Part shown: positions 1 through 11,910 of the stretch, one piece after another
Layout: each line of letters starts with the position of its first letter
Position numbering within the stretch: the stretch's first letter is position 1
NCBI GenBank assembly: GCA_031310005.1
Contig: CM062380.1
Span: 1,116,001 to 1,180,000, forward strand
DNA: 64,000 nucleotides
Origin: Dactylellina haptotyla
Lineage: Eukaryota; Ascomycota; Orbiliomycetes; Orbiliales; Orbiliaceae
Reading direction: 5' to 3'
Program-made: the position numbers and the translations under genes
Notes under the pieces: generated by a model
What the model was told of the DNA's origin: nothing
What the model saw: only the letters and a program-made list of their open reading frames with translations
Database searches by the model: none

Positions 1-812
1 AGGGAAAGAACTTTACTAGCGTCCCCCGCTTGCTGTGACTTGAGATTCGAGTAGGAATCCGATGTTCGTACCGATGTAAGTGTACCGTTGGAGCCTTGGC
101 TTCGGAGAGTTCTTTGCTTGTACAGCTTGCTGCTTGATTTTTGGACACCAGGGCGTTGACCCTGGCCGTTTGTGGAGTAGATAGTGGTAGAAATTTGAGC
201 TGATGGCGACGCAACAGAAGGCGACGAAGCTGCAACTGAGGGTGAAGACGGCGAATTTTGAGACGGCGACGCTGTCTGTTGGGCATATGAACGATTTCTA
301 AAGGTTTGGTTCTGGGTGTTTATCGAGATCTCGGCCATCGAGGCGGCAGAAGCAGGGGAGAGTTCGGTATCGTCCGTACTACTAGATGGCGAATGCGGCA
401 CGATTCGTCCCCTTGTTCGGTATTCTATCGTTCTGTCGGCCATTGGATGAAACGGATTGCTGGTTGTCGGAGAGGTGGCATTATTCCGTTTCGGGAGCGG
501 GAAATTGGCCATTCGGTTCTCGACTTTAGGGCCATCATGTGCTGTTGGTGTCCGAGGAGGGGTTGACAAGGACGATTTGGGTTCTTTGGTCTTGATTTCG
601 TCCTCGTCATTTGGGACGGGCCGTATAGTCATCTCTCTGAACTGTGTGAGACTATTCATTGTCATAGTAGCGGACTGACTGCGTCGAATGGTCTTGACTT
701 TGCGCTCCGGTGAGTTATTGCTCGAGCTAGGTCGTGTCCCAAAGCTTCGCCCAGGGGTACCTGTAGATCCGGTTAATACCCCGCCACTGGCGACACCATT
801 GGCCGACACCAT
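1..812 (-). CDS. Ser/Pro-rich protein of unknown function, N-terminal part, runs off the left edge
   Basis: Reading the minus strand from an ATG at 812-810, the frame stays open for 270 codons to the window edge, so the gene is partial. The protein is low-complexity and rich in Ser, Pro, Thr and Asn. It contains basic phospho-site-like patches (RRSQSATM around residue 45), an SSLSTPPRTPT-type segment near residue 80, and an Ala/Ser/Pro run near residues 190-205. No folded domain is visible in this part; such stretches are typical of disordered N-termini of fungal signalling or polarity proteins, but I do not recognise the family. The same frame remains open upstream to a TAG near 954, with codons reading STSPPTPFPSDP, so an upstream exon joined by splicing is possible and the start is uncertain. 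Coding nature is supported by codon regularity and the long open frame. Confidence 0.6.
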   Translation of the reverse strand, partial: MVSANGVASGGVLTGSTGTPGRSFGTRPSSSNNSPERKVKTIRRSQSATMTMNSLTQFREMTIRPVPNDEDEIKTKEPKSSLSTPPRTPTAHDGPKVENRMANFPLPKRNNATSPTTSNPFHPMADRTIEYRTRGRIVPHSPSSSTDDTELSPASAASMAEISINTQNQTFRNRSYAQQTASPSQNSPSSPSVAASSPSVASPSAQISTTIYSTNGQGQRPGVQKSSSKLYKQRTLRSQGSNGTLTSVRTSDSYSNLKSQQAGDASKVLS

Positions 813-3800
813 CGTCCCTCGGCGTGGAGATCGTTTGCTTTCCCAGCGCCGCCTGCCAAATTGACGATGAAAATGGCAGGTATGTCGCAGTTTGCTAGAG
901 TCGACAATTGGATCTGATGGAAAGGGTGTTGGAGGGGAGGTGCTGGTTGTCTACAGTCCTCCGAGTCGCACTAATGCTGATCAACCAACTAGCAAAACAG
1001 TCGTACAAAGACCACCTAATGTTATCAAGGGAGAGCCGAGCGTATATGGAGTTATTCACACGGGGCGATAGGAAGAACGAATTGAGAGGGAGACAAGTCG
1101 TCCGCGGTGAAGTAAGGTGAATTTTCGTGCCGTTTATCGATCCAGTCAACGATTTCGTCGTTATTTGTAACCGTCCCAAAGTTTGGATGTTGAAACTGGC
1201 GTAGAATAATAAGACGTCCACAATCCGGATTCAGCGGCAGTGAGGCATTGTTCTCCTTATTAATTTTTCTTTTAAGACCTTCCGATGTAGTTGCTTTGGC
1301 AGAGACAATAGAATAACGTTTCTTCTAATCCGGATCAGGCTGAAGCTAGAGAGAGGGTGGATATACCCAAAACTGAAGGCGCCAGATAGTATGAGGCAGG
1401 CGAAACCACTGATCCCGAAGAAGCGAGAAACAGCAAAGGAATTAAAAAGACGTCAAGGCTTTTTCTTATTTTTCTTGCACTCGTTTGGGAGGGAGGGGCC
1501 GGGTTTTGAGGGAAAGGAGACTCGGCTTTGAGATCGGGGGATGTCGCGATCTGTCTGGCGTTTTGAGATTCCGGGTAACAGCGAGCCGGACAGAAAGTAA
1601 GTAAATAGCGATCAGATCGCAACCCTTTTTGCTTGTTATTTCCGAGCACAGACGATAGATGCTGTGCTTGTTCCCTGGTTTTGCCCGGGCTGGGCGTTTT
1701 GCTTTTTAGCGAGAGGGTTTAATTCTCCCTCGGTCTTTTCTGTCTTATCACTAATTTCCCAATTTTTTCTCTTTGGTTCCTTAATGTACAGCCCGTCGTC
1801 ACCGAGTGGAAATTTTGGTGTGGGCTTTTGGATGTGAAATGGGGTTGGGCGATGAGATTGGACTCGAGTTGTACGACCTGTGGCGTGAAAGGAAGGTGGC
1901 AGCCGACGGAGCAGCTGAGACACGGACAGACAGAAAATAAGCTATCGTTGCTTCTCTCCTGTATCGTCGTCCTCTTGATACCTCTCTCTCTCCCTCTATC
2001 TCTCTTAATCTATCGTCCGTTCTGCTTTCTTTGCTCTGCCGGAGATGGAGTTGTCAAAGTATCTAGCTTCCCCCTATGCGATGCCTCCACACACCCTGTT
2101 CTTGGTCAACGGCACCTCGCTGTACGACCAGGCGAGGGAAAAAAAGAACAAAAGAAGTGATTGGGGGGGAAGTTGCAATTCCAGCTGAAGCCGCGAGTCC
2201 ACCAGACCTTCCTTAAGACGGCGGGCTGATTGGATGGGTGAACCGGGATGGCAATTGGGGAATCAAATGGGGGATGTTTTTCTCGAAGGAATTTCGACGT
2301 CTGGAATGCAGCGAGGTCGTCTGGCGTATTATTACTCTTATGCGAGTAATATTTGGGGGCCACCTTCTCCCTCTTTTCTGGTGCTTCCTTGCTCGGGTTC
2401 CTGTCTTCTGCCTGGCCTTCTCTTCCCTTCTTTCTTTTTCGTTTGATCAAGCGGAGATGCTTGCAGCAGGCCGGCCGGCAGGGAGGGGAGGCAAGCCTGG
2501 CTGGCTGGCCTGTGCGGGATGGGGAGGGAGATGGGATGGAGTTTGGTTCGTCCGTTCGTTCGTTCGTTCTGTCCTGTGCCTAAACCAGCCCGGTCGTGGG
2601 CAACGTTAGTTTGGCGTTGAGGGGCGACGTACCTTTGTTCTGCACTCAACACATCAACACACAGGTGCTCGATGCTGGCGATCTGGTCGGAGGGAGAAAA
2701 ACGGGTCGAGAACCGCAATGCAGCGTGCTGATTAACAGGCTGGATATATATCGACGGTCCCCGGTGTAGCAATATGTAGGTACAGCTCGATAACAGCGGA
2801 GTTTACACGTTCTCTCTATTCGTTTTCTCTCTAGCCCTCCTCTCGTGTCTCTCCTCAACACGCTACAGAGACGCTATGGTGTACACAATCCTACCCAGCC
2901 CCTCCTTTGTTATCCGACGATTTTCTTTCTTGTCTGCACCTGCATTTCCTTAGGCTCTATCTGAACATGGTGTTATTCCTTCGCGGGATCCACCTTGGAA
3001 CTGATTCCATCCGCCTCAGCAGGCGTCTTTCACGACAAGACTTTCTAAACTTCGCCTATAATGAATAACCTGGGACTGCCAGAAGTGTTTAGGCGGGCTA
3101 TCAGCTGCACCCGCCCATAACGCCTCGAACACTCTTTGCTCTGGACCCAACCACACTCGGGTTCGAGTCTGCTCATTCGGAAGGTTGAGCAGATCTAATA
3201 TCCAACTTTGTCATGCTAAATGCTTGGAACCCTATTCATTGTTGCAGCTAAGCATGCTCTAATCTCAATACTCAACAGCTTTGAGGCTTGGCTGCGTCCC
3301 GTTCGAAGCCCCTCTGAGTTTGAATCCAAGTGTTAATCGTAGAACGTTCCTCCGATCTTATAGCCCTGCTATACCTCCACCTGTTGGCCCATTTTGCTCC
3401 TTCCCTCTTGATGAAATCCCCTATTCTCCTCGTTGGCAAGGATAAAATCGTCGGTGTCGTCTGCAAGCTGCAGCAACTGCAAGAAACCTGGTCCAATTGA
3501 GGACCACAGCAAGACATCCATGTTCAGGTACAGAGGTGCATCGGACTTTGGGGCTAATGACTTTTTTTTTTTTTTCCTTTCTGATTTATTATCCAGGCCC
3601 TTCTGACAGAGAGTAATATTTCGGATCACAAGTCGCGTTTCATCTTTTTGAACCGAGAAATGGTCAGAAAAATCCCGGAACTTTCTGCATACCTTTACAC
3701 CCTTCATTTTAAAAGGAATAAAATTAAAGAATCTTTTAGAGTGCGGGAAGCGACCGTGGTAGGAAAGTATTAGCAACGAATTACTCTCCAATATCGTCAA

Positions 3801-4325
3801 CCTCCTCGCTCGGCGTAATCATGAGCAACCTCGCTCTCTGTGGCCATGACAGCCTGCTGCTGTAATTCTGCGCAATATATTACAATTTTAACCGTTCGCC
3901 AAAGCAAAAATTTTTCGCTCTAGGCATGAAGATCCCAGAGCCATGCCCCAGTCACTCGCAGAAGAGCCACGGAATATCTCTTAGACTTCTCCGGCTTCTT
4001 TCTGGGATCATCCTTCTGTCAGCTAAGCAAGGGGAGCACCCTTTCTGACCAGCCATCGAAAAGGGAAGCAGGAAGTTGGGAAAACGCCCTTGTGGCTAGT
4101 GATCCGATCGTGCACCGCCATTCGCGCCTTCAACCGCGCCACCAGCGCCCCACCAATGATATCAGGCAGCTGCGACAAGGATCGTCGTCGATTGTGGGCT
4201 TCCTGCTTAAGCTTTGCTAGCTCGAGAATATGCAAGTCATCCGCAGTGCTAAGAGCAGGAAAATTGCTTGCATCAGCTCCATCGATCACACTACTTCCAC
4301 CACGCTAGTCGTATACCCCACAGAT
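813..4325. other. 3.5 kb intergenic region between divergent genes
   Basis: No gene could be supported here. The region is the shared upstream space of the minus-strand Ser-rich gene and the plus-strand metallo-hydrolase. It holds pyrimidine-rich tracts (1981-2007), a CGTT tetranucleotide repeat (2553-2569) and a poly-T run (3562-3575), as is common in fungal promoters and long 5' leaders. A minus-strand open frame at 4023-4289 looks weakly protein-like but has no ATG and no recognised relative. Confidence 0.5.
2553..2569. repeat. CGTT tetranucleotide microsatellite
   Basis: Four consecutive CGTT units follow a related TTCGTC sequence. This is a simple sequence repeat in the long upstream region of the leftmost gene. 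Confidence 0.8.
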
Positions 4326-5547
4326 ATGATCTCGATTGATATCCCCACATCCCCCCGCACCGTCAACGTGCAAATAATCGATACGACCTTTCGGATCACA
4401 AATGGACCGCTCGGCCATTTGGTAGGACCCAGAATCAACGGCCATGAGAGTCTAAACGCTGGCGCGCTTTGTTTTCTCATAACTCATACTGATTCGCAAA
4501 CTGGAAAAGGGCGGAAATTCATCTTTGACCTGGGTACTCCTAAGAATTGGAAACAGGATCTACCAGAGCCTCTAGTGAGTAGAATAAGCACATGGGAAGA
4601 TAACGGCGCCGTTATTACCATTGAGAAATACGTTTCCGAAATACTGGAGGAGAACGGCGTAGACCTCGCCAGTATTGAGGGCTTGATATGGAGGTAATAT
4701 AACTGTCCACAAGTCGCATACACATCCAAACATATAATTTCATATTCAGAGCTACTTCTGACATCGTATCCGTAGCCATGCGCACTGGGACCACATGGGC
4801 CGCCCATCTCTGTTCCCTTCCTCCGTAAACCTCATCGTCGGCCCCTCCATAAAATCTAGATTCTCCCCCGGATACCCTGAAAACGCAGACGCGCCCTTCA
4901 GGTCCTCCGAAGTTGCCAATCGCGAAGTCATAGAACTTTCATTCGAATCTTCCAACCTCACAATTGGTGGCATGAGAGCGATAGACTTCTTCCAAGACGG
5001 GAGTTTCTATATCCTTGACGCACCCGGACACGCTCATGGACATATAAACGCCCTCGCACGAACCACTACCTCCTCTCTCGGCTCGGACAACTTCCAGGTG
5101 GAGGATGCAGGAGCGGATACATTCATATTCCTCGGGGCAGACTCCTACCATTTAGGCTCACAAATTAGACCTAACGAATACACGCCACTTCCTGGGTCTA
5201 TCGAACTACACGGTTTCACACCATGTCCATGCCCCGGCGAGATATTTGAAAAGCTACACCCATTACCTGTAGGCGGGGATCCTAAAACGACGCCGTTCTA
5301 CATTGTACCCGAGAAATCGGTAGCGGTAGATGCAAACGACGCACGGGATGTTATCAAAAAGATACAGGTATTTGATGCAGATGAGAACATTCTGGTTGTG
5401 AATGCCCATGAGTGGAACTACTATGATGTGTTGGAATTGTTTCCGAAGAGCGCGAATGGTTGGAAGAAGGCGACATGGAAAGAGAGAATGAGGTGGAGAT
5501 TCTTAGAAGAGTTTCAAAAGGCTGTTGAAATTTCATCTATAACCTAG
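4326..5547 (+). CDS. Metallo-beta-lactamase-fold hydrolase
   Basis: Two exons, 4326-4693 and 4776-5547, give 379 residues. The 82-nt intron is placed because splicing AG|C restores Ser-His at the start of the metal motif HAHWDH (residues 124-129), the HxHxDH signature of the metallo-beta-lactamase superfamily. Other metal ligands follow in order: the PGHAHGH motif (ligand His near 212), Asp near 246 in FLGAD, and His near 335. The N-terminus (TVNVQIIDTTFRI, then a FDLG strand before the intron) matches the layout of fungal lactonase-like members of this family. The start at 4326 is preferred over an in-frame ATG at 4230 because family members begin just before the first strand. There is no signal peptide, so it is probably cytosolic. 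Its substrate cannot be told from the sequence; hydrolysis of a lactone or ester is an inference. Confidence 0.88.
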
Positions 5548-5844
5548 ATAGTACTGAAATCACAAGATCTCATGTATACATGTGGACTAAAGCTCTATAT
5601 TTGGTGCGCAATATTGATACTATTTCCTGCAGCGAGCAAGACGTCTGGCTTCAAGACTAGTTGCTTGGGCGTCTTTGGATTGCGCTAAGATATATTTCAT
5701 TTCCGATTCGTAGTTGCCAATACAGTACATTGATTTTGAGCAAAATACAGTCATAAAGTCGTGACATATTGGATTTTGGCACAGACCATGCACCGGTTTG
5801 TTCCCTGCACAAACGCCTGGGGCGACAATTGTATGCTGTACTAT

Positions 5845-7724
5845 CTACAACCACTCGAGGAGCACACTATCCCACATCCAGCCACGATAAAGAGTTGATG
5901 TTGTGACATTAAATACGACTGTATTCGTTCCAACTTTCAACAAACCCGCTTCAATTGGGAACTCATAAAGATACCACTCTCCAGCAAGGGTCGCTGAACG
6001 ATATAGTGCAGGCTGGGTGGGAATCCTCCCTGAAGTCAAGTTACCAATCTTGACACCATTAGCCAGGATATTTGCTGAAACCCCAGCGCTATATGAAGCG
6101 AGTGCTACCCCCAATATCGCAGCTGGTTTCTCCGCTGGTCGCTTTCCGAGGTCGAACTCTATAGTATAAGCCCCAAGACGCCATTGCGCGAAGCACCAGT
6201 CGCTATCCTTGCTTGTTCCGATCTTAAATGTCAGATTCGCAGGGCAGTTGAGGGCACGTCCGTGTTCGTGTGGGGCGCCAGCGAACGCAAACCCTGTAGC
6301 GAGCCTGTCGATATCTCCGATCTGCCATTCCCGTTCCCGGTTTTGGGTCTGCCACGTCAAAGTGCCCAGTTCATTATTCGTTCCTGCCTTGGTCTCCACA
6401 TCTTCTTTCTTGAAAATGGTGCTGACGTGGGATAGAACTCTGCCCCCGTTCGAGAAGGCTCGAAGACCCCATTTCCCTTCTCGAACGTTCGTAATCGTGA
6501 AATAACCGTCACGGTCTGCGTATGTTCGGTAATAATACCAGGCGCCCTGATCTAGGGAGGTCTTGTTGGAGTTATTATCGCCAAGGAAGACAGCTGCGTG
6601 GGCAGCAGCCTGTCCGTCTGAGAGTACGATTCGGCCAGATATGCTGCCTCTGGCATGGAAACCATAATCGTCTTGGAACCATGCATATGGCCATTGTTGC
6701 TGTTCCTCCTTCACACGCTCCTTGACGTCTCGAAGGCTGCCATCGTTCTATAAGTTCAATTGGTTAGTTATTTCTGAACTGGGAAAGCTCAAGGGCTTTA
6801 TACGTACCAAATACCAGAGCCACGGACCCCAGGTCTTCCCGTTAGGAACTGTATCGTCACTCAAGGATTGAAAATGTGTACCGTGAATCATATTCAACTG
6901 CACGCTGTCCCCCGTTTGACTTTCTCGATGAACAATAAGTTCCTGTTTAAGATGGTCTCCGTTGATATAGTCAACACCAGCGTGTATGTACCACGAGCCC
7001 ACCATTTCGGCGTCAGCCGCGGTGGAGCCGTTCAGTGGCCCGTAGACTCCCCAATAATCCGGTTCATCTTGTATTATCGGCATGAAAGTGGCAAAATCGT
7101 ATTTGGTGATGAAGGTCCCGTCCGCACGCTGCCAAGTTTCGTCCTGGATATTTGTAGCGTTTAAGATATCTGACAACGGGGGAAGTAGTTCGTTTCTCTC
7201 GCTTGTCTTTCCGTACGTGAAACTATCGTTTGCGAGACGCCATAGTGTTCGGAACTCTCCGACGACTGGGAGCGCTCTGTTGACGAAGTATTGGTATGCT
7301 CCGGTTAACGTTGGGGTAAGAACCCAATGGAACTCGCCCTCAGTTGCGTAGAAGATGATATCCGTGAAATCCTCGGTCTCTTTGTATATTTGCGCATTAG
7401 TCAAGTTGAGATCGGAGAGTCGACCGGCTGCAATTATGGGCGTTAGCATTATAAAGAAATTAAAAAAATAAAGATAAGACTACACTTACCATAACTAACA
7501 TAGTGCCCCACCGCTTGCTTGACAAGATCCACATTCTTATAGTAGAGCTTCGTGCCATATTGTCGACCGATGGTTACGTTCCAGAAGTCATTACCAATGA
7601 TAGCGGTCTCATTGTTGACTTTGACGAGGAAGGGTTTACCAGGTGGAGGTTTAGGCTTTGAGGTGGCTTCGACCGACTGATATAGGCCGGCCAGCCACAA
7701 TAGGGATAGCAATGGCTTCCACAT
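5845..7724 (-). CDS. Secreted rhamnogalacturonan endolyase, polysaccharide lyase family 4
   Basis: Three exons, 7724-7490, 7427-6808 and 6747-5845, give 585 residues. Introns of 62 and 60 nt have GTAAGT and GTACGT donors and CTAAC branch points. A signal peptide (MWKPLLSLLWLAGLYQSVEA) opens the protein. The catalytic beta-sandwich follows (FWNVTIGRQYGTKLYYKN, then DIIFYATEGEFHWVL and RADGTFITKYDF). After it come a carboxypeptidase-like or fibronectin-like segment starting at FHARGSISGRIVLSDG, and a C-terminal carbohydrate-binding-like beta-sandwich ending WMWDSVLLEWL. This order is that of PL4 rhamnogalacturonan lyases, which cleave the rhamnose-galacturonate backbone of pectin by beta-elimination outside the cell. 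The length is normal for the family and no break is seen. A TATA box lies about 90 nt upstream. Longer in-frame starts upstream of 7724 are not ATG codons. Confidence 0.93.
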
Positions 7725-7811
7725 TTCCGTGAATTGACTAGCCAAGCAGATTTATTGTTGATGTCAGACTGAAGAGTTAAGAAAATGAGAAGACGTGGGT
7801 GCTAGTCTCCT

Positions 7812-7818
7812 CTTTATA
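7812..7818 (-). promoter_or_regulatory. TATA box of the rhamnogalacturonan lyase gene
   Basis: TATAAAG reads on the minus strand about 90 nt upstream of the lyase ATG, a normal distance for a regulated fungal promoter. Confidence 0.5.
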
Positions 7819-9107
7819 GCTAGTTAACTCGACATTGGGGCAGGCTGGATAATCCGGGGATCCAGATAGTCAATTCTGTGCAATCCGGTCAAGCTTAGGG
7901 GATTTCACCCGAAGAGATATGAGTACCCCGCATGTTCCTGGATTCTAAGTCTGGGGTCGGTTGAATACCGTGGTTCATCGCACAGCCTGCTTGGATATGG
8001 GTAGTGATCTTCGATTTGGAGCCGACGTATAGCATAATCTGTAAGCATCTCGGATAGAAGGGTGATGGCCGACAATGTATGTTGGAGAAAAGTGGAGAAA
8101 CGGTATTCCTGGTCGATATAGTTTGTGGTTTTGGGAAAGTTACCGCCATTAATCCCTCGTCCTAGTGTACAGGGCACTATAACCGGGAAAAATATCTAGC
8201 AAGCAAGATACGAAATTCGGTGAGCTATTCTTCCGTAGTAAATCGCCTGTTCTTCTATTGGTGTAAGATCTTTTCCTGGAAAAGTTAAAAAAAAAGGTGT
8301 ACGATTGTATGTCTGCGCGCGTTAGCTGTCGAACACTTGGAACGTTTGAAGGGCTCGAGGTTTATACCGAGATCCATCGTCATATGGCTTCACCCGCACC
8401 TCAAAATTGCAGGACATTCAATCTGAGAATCGCGAAGATTTACACCTGTCGCTTAATTTTTGCTCGAAATTTATTCGAGCCGAAGACCAAGAAGAGAATA
8501 GAGGTGCGTCGATTGCGGGATTGGCGTCCAGACGGACCAGCCTAGCGAAGCTCTAATCCCTGCTCCCTCCCCGCACGACTGTGCCAAGTCAGAGCGCGGC
8601 TCCACTTCGGTCAGATTCGTGACGTGGTTCGAGACGAAGCGGACAAACAAGGTATTTCGTTACGAACAGTTGAATATATTTTCCGGAGCTTCCCCAGTTT
8701 CCATGGGGTGTGAAAATGCGGGTGCGCCCCTTGGTAGCTGCAAGACAATGCATCTCCGCTACTGCGATAGTTCGAAACTTGTTGTGGATACAAGTATTTC
8801 GCGGATTGGTCCTGAGGCGCGAATGAATGCACCTTGCAATCGGGTAGAAGTCTTCGATCTCGTACCCTAGCTAGTTCCTTGCACTAGCTTAATATCTTCA
8901 TTTTTATTATATTTTACGATTGTACATGGCTACAGTGCCTGTGCCCCCTGTGTGCTGACTGAGAGCATGGCAATGCAAGGAATAGCAAACGTGTAACATT
9001 TAGAAAATGGATATTCTTTAAATGGGACTTGGACTATGCTAAGCATTGGTTGCTTGCAAAGTGGAATATATTTCTATAGATGAGACATAAATACTGCATA
9101 CAAATTA
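7819..9107. other. Intergenic region, 1.3 kb
   Basis: This lies between the lyase promoter and the 3' end of the GH79 gene. Only short open frames without recognisable motifs occur on either strand. I see no RNA gene or mobile element here. The AT-rich part (8880-9107) is a plausible 3' UTR of the GH79 gene. Confidence 0.4.
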
Positions 9108-10974
9108 TTAATGAGGAGAAATCAAAACAGCTTCCCCAGCCCCTACAAGCACTTTCCCTCCAATCAGACGTTCCACATTCTCGCGACCCAGCAGCTTCCC
9201 CGTGCTACCCACAACCTGCCCTGCCCATGTGACCTGTGACTTTGCGTTCGTCCCCGGGGCTGTAAGCCTTCTAACTTTATAGCCACGAACATCACTGGGT
9301 AGCGTAACTTCAGTGTAAGGTCGCTGGGTAGGAGTTTGAGTGATATTGAACTCTTGAAGATTCACAATAACAATGGAATCCAAATGAGCTCCGCTGTGGC
9401 GAGTATTACGTCTCTGACATCTTTCACTTCCACTGTATATTGCGTATGCTGTAAAGCTCGATTCGTTTGCTACCATCTTGACTTGCTTATCACCACCGTT
9501 GAAGGCAGCTGCAGTTACTAAGTTACCATAGTATTGCGGTAGCGCGAACGGCGCGATGCCTTCCGACTTATTGCCAATCGGCTCCCAAGAATTATAGTAA
9601 AACCCTGTGCCTTGGTGGATAAATGCGCGCGTGACTTTTAAAGAAGCTAGATAGAGGATGTAGTCAACTGCCCAAATTGCCGCAGCGTAGGTGTCAGAGA
9701 TATCTTTGGCTCCATGGCACTACCCGGAGTCGCAAAATAATTAGAGTGGTTCTTCAAGACAATTGGAGACCAGACTTACGGAGATCGTTCCGGTTTCACC
9801 AATGTTATATTCGACGCCCCGTGAAGCGCTGAAATTTGCGAGATATTCATGTATATACATGACTTTGGTGGTATGGTGGTGATTAAGAAGGGTTTCTTTG
9901 ATAGTTGGGGGCTGCTCTTTCGTGTCACTGCAGACTGAGCCGACATACTAGAGGTCACAGCCAGTTTAGAAGGTATTGTGGGTATCTAAATATATCACGG
10001 GATAGGAAACTCACTTTGTGATCCGCTAAAGCTTTCACCTGCTTATGGTTAGTGATACCGAGGCGCCATGCTGACTCGACGTTCCAATAAGACAAATTGT
10101 TTCCAATATGCTCAGGAGCTAGAAACGAACATGCTTGGAATAGAGGTTGCCGAAGATTTGAGAGACGCGGGGCCGTTTCTGCTACAGCGAGGCTGACAGC
10201 GTCGGCGCGTTCAACCCACTCTCTTACGAAATCTTGGGTAGTCCAATTTGCTGGTCTTCGGAGTCCAGGAAAGCCTTCAATTGAATCCAAGACTGCGGTA
10301 AGTCACTATGATTTGAGAGTTCAAATTGAGGGTGTTCACTTACCATCAACCTCATTGCCCATCTCCAAGCCCCATATATCTCTTCCAAGCACCTCAACGG
10401 TTTTGCGAGCTTGTATGACAGTTTGTGAGAACCCGAGTTGGAACTGCTCGAAGCTGAGACCAACCAACCATTTCACACCACGAAATGTCTGGAAGGACTC
10501 ATACCACGTCGGGCCAACGGTAAAGTTCTGAAGTCTTGTTCCACCAGTGGGTGGATATGTTTTTATGAAGGCCTCTTTCTGATCCGGAACATAAAATGCC
10601 CGGTTTTGCGGAGAGCCTCCGGCCCGGACTATTGGGAAGGAACCTGAAGCGTCCTTTAAATTTTTGAGCAGTTGGTATGAAAACCTGTTTGGATGCCTTT
10701 TGGAAGGGTCGTTAATATTAAGAAGAACTTAAGTCCTTAAGGAGCTAACGAAAAGAGGTTCTTACGACTTGTTTCCCGCGAAATCATGTAGATCCGCATA
10801 TTCAACTGAGAATGACTGGAAGTCTGCCGGTACAAGATGCTGGGAGTTTGGCACGCTGTCAGATACCTTTAATTTTACCTCTCTTGCGACCCGTGGGCTG
10901 CTCCCTTTGTCGCCAGAGGTTGCAATCGCAAAAAGCGAAAGAAGAAGAAGAAGAAGAGACGAATTCAATTTCAT
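9108..10974 (-). CDS. Secreted GH79-family glycoside hydrolase (beta-glucuronidase type)
   Basis: Five exons, 10974-10766, 10696-10344, 10292-10015, 9947-9780 and 9719-9108, give 539 residues; all four introns (51-69 nt) have GTRAGN donors (GTAAGA, GTAAGT, GTGAGT, GTAAGT) and the reading phases close. An N-terminal signal peptide has a run of six leucines. The GH79 (clan GH-A) hallmarks are LEMGNEVD, where Glu185 after Asn is the expected acid/base, and EYNIGETGTIS, where Glu331 aligns with the nucleophile of heparanase-like enzymes (GET motif followed by SDTYAAAIWAVDYIL). The C-terminal beta-domain ends GGKVLVGAGEAVLISPH. Fungal GH79 enzymes remove glucuronic acid or its 4-O-methyl ether from arabinogalactan proteins and related glycans. 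Both catalytic residues are present, so it is probably active. It sits head to tail with the lyase gene, consistent with plant-wall degradation, though the intergenic distance excludes a shared transcript. Confidence 0.88.
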
Positions 10975-11072
10975 AACTAAATTGTCGCCAGAGGTCCTAG
11001 CTCAGTAAATTTGAGGTGATAATATGACTACAGCTCAAGGACTCTTAGAGAGGACATGAGACAGAGTACATA

Positions 11073-11081
11073 TTATATATA
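11073..11081 (-). promoter_or_regulatory. TATA-like element upstream of the GH79 gene
   Basis: TATATATAA reads on the minus strand about 100 nt upstream of the GH79 ATG. Confidence 0.4.
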
Positions 11082-11910
11082 GTTCTTGCGAAATATCGCA
11101 TGGCAAGAAATTTTATTGAGCCTGCCATTCTCACTGATCTTCAACACGAACGGGGAAAACCTGCATCATTTCCCGTGGATCCAAGTTGTGTCTAGGGCTA
11201 CGAACGCGGGGTTGAGCGATAGCCGAGGAAGCTATACACAATTCAAACTAAGCTGCGATTTCAATAGCGCACCTTTTTCAATATCTAGTGAAGGAGAACT
11301 GGATATCCACCGGGTCCCAACCTTGCAATCAACGTTGGCGCTTCTGCTAGCCTACATGTTTCAGTACAATCATGAGCTTAATCAATTGCAAATCTGAAGA
11401 TCGGCAATTGTTATGGCAGAATAGTCTCTTGGTACGGAAAAACTAAGTTAGCGGCTCCGAAACTAAAAGATCGAGAAATCGGTCCCCCGCAGAAGGTAGA
11501 TGCACTGTAATGCGGAGATCGGTCAGGGTCGTTGATTCGGTTGAATCCCCAGCTCAGTTTGGTAATGTAGCCGAGATGTAGGAACTTTCAACCATGAATT
11601 GCATATGCGGTGCCTTACTTTGGGAATATAAAACATGGCTCACGCACTTGAGTTCACATCACGTGAGAGAGATCTGACTCGGTCAATCGGATTTAGTCGC
11701 TGGACTCGGAGATAGTGCAGGCTTGGCAGTCAGGGCAGATGCCCTCGCAACGCAATTTGTGTGCTGCCCGCCAAAGCGAAACAACAAAATTTGTGAGTCG
11801 ATGTGTCGAAAGCCTTTCTTGTCAAACATCACGAATCATCGATTCAACAGCCAGCTCTTCATCAACCGCCTTTCCGACCTTAAATAACCTTACTTCAACT
11901 ATAAGAAGCA

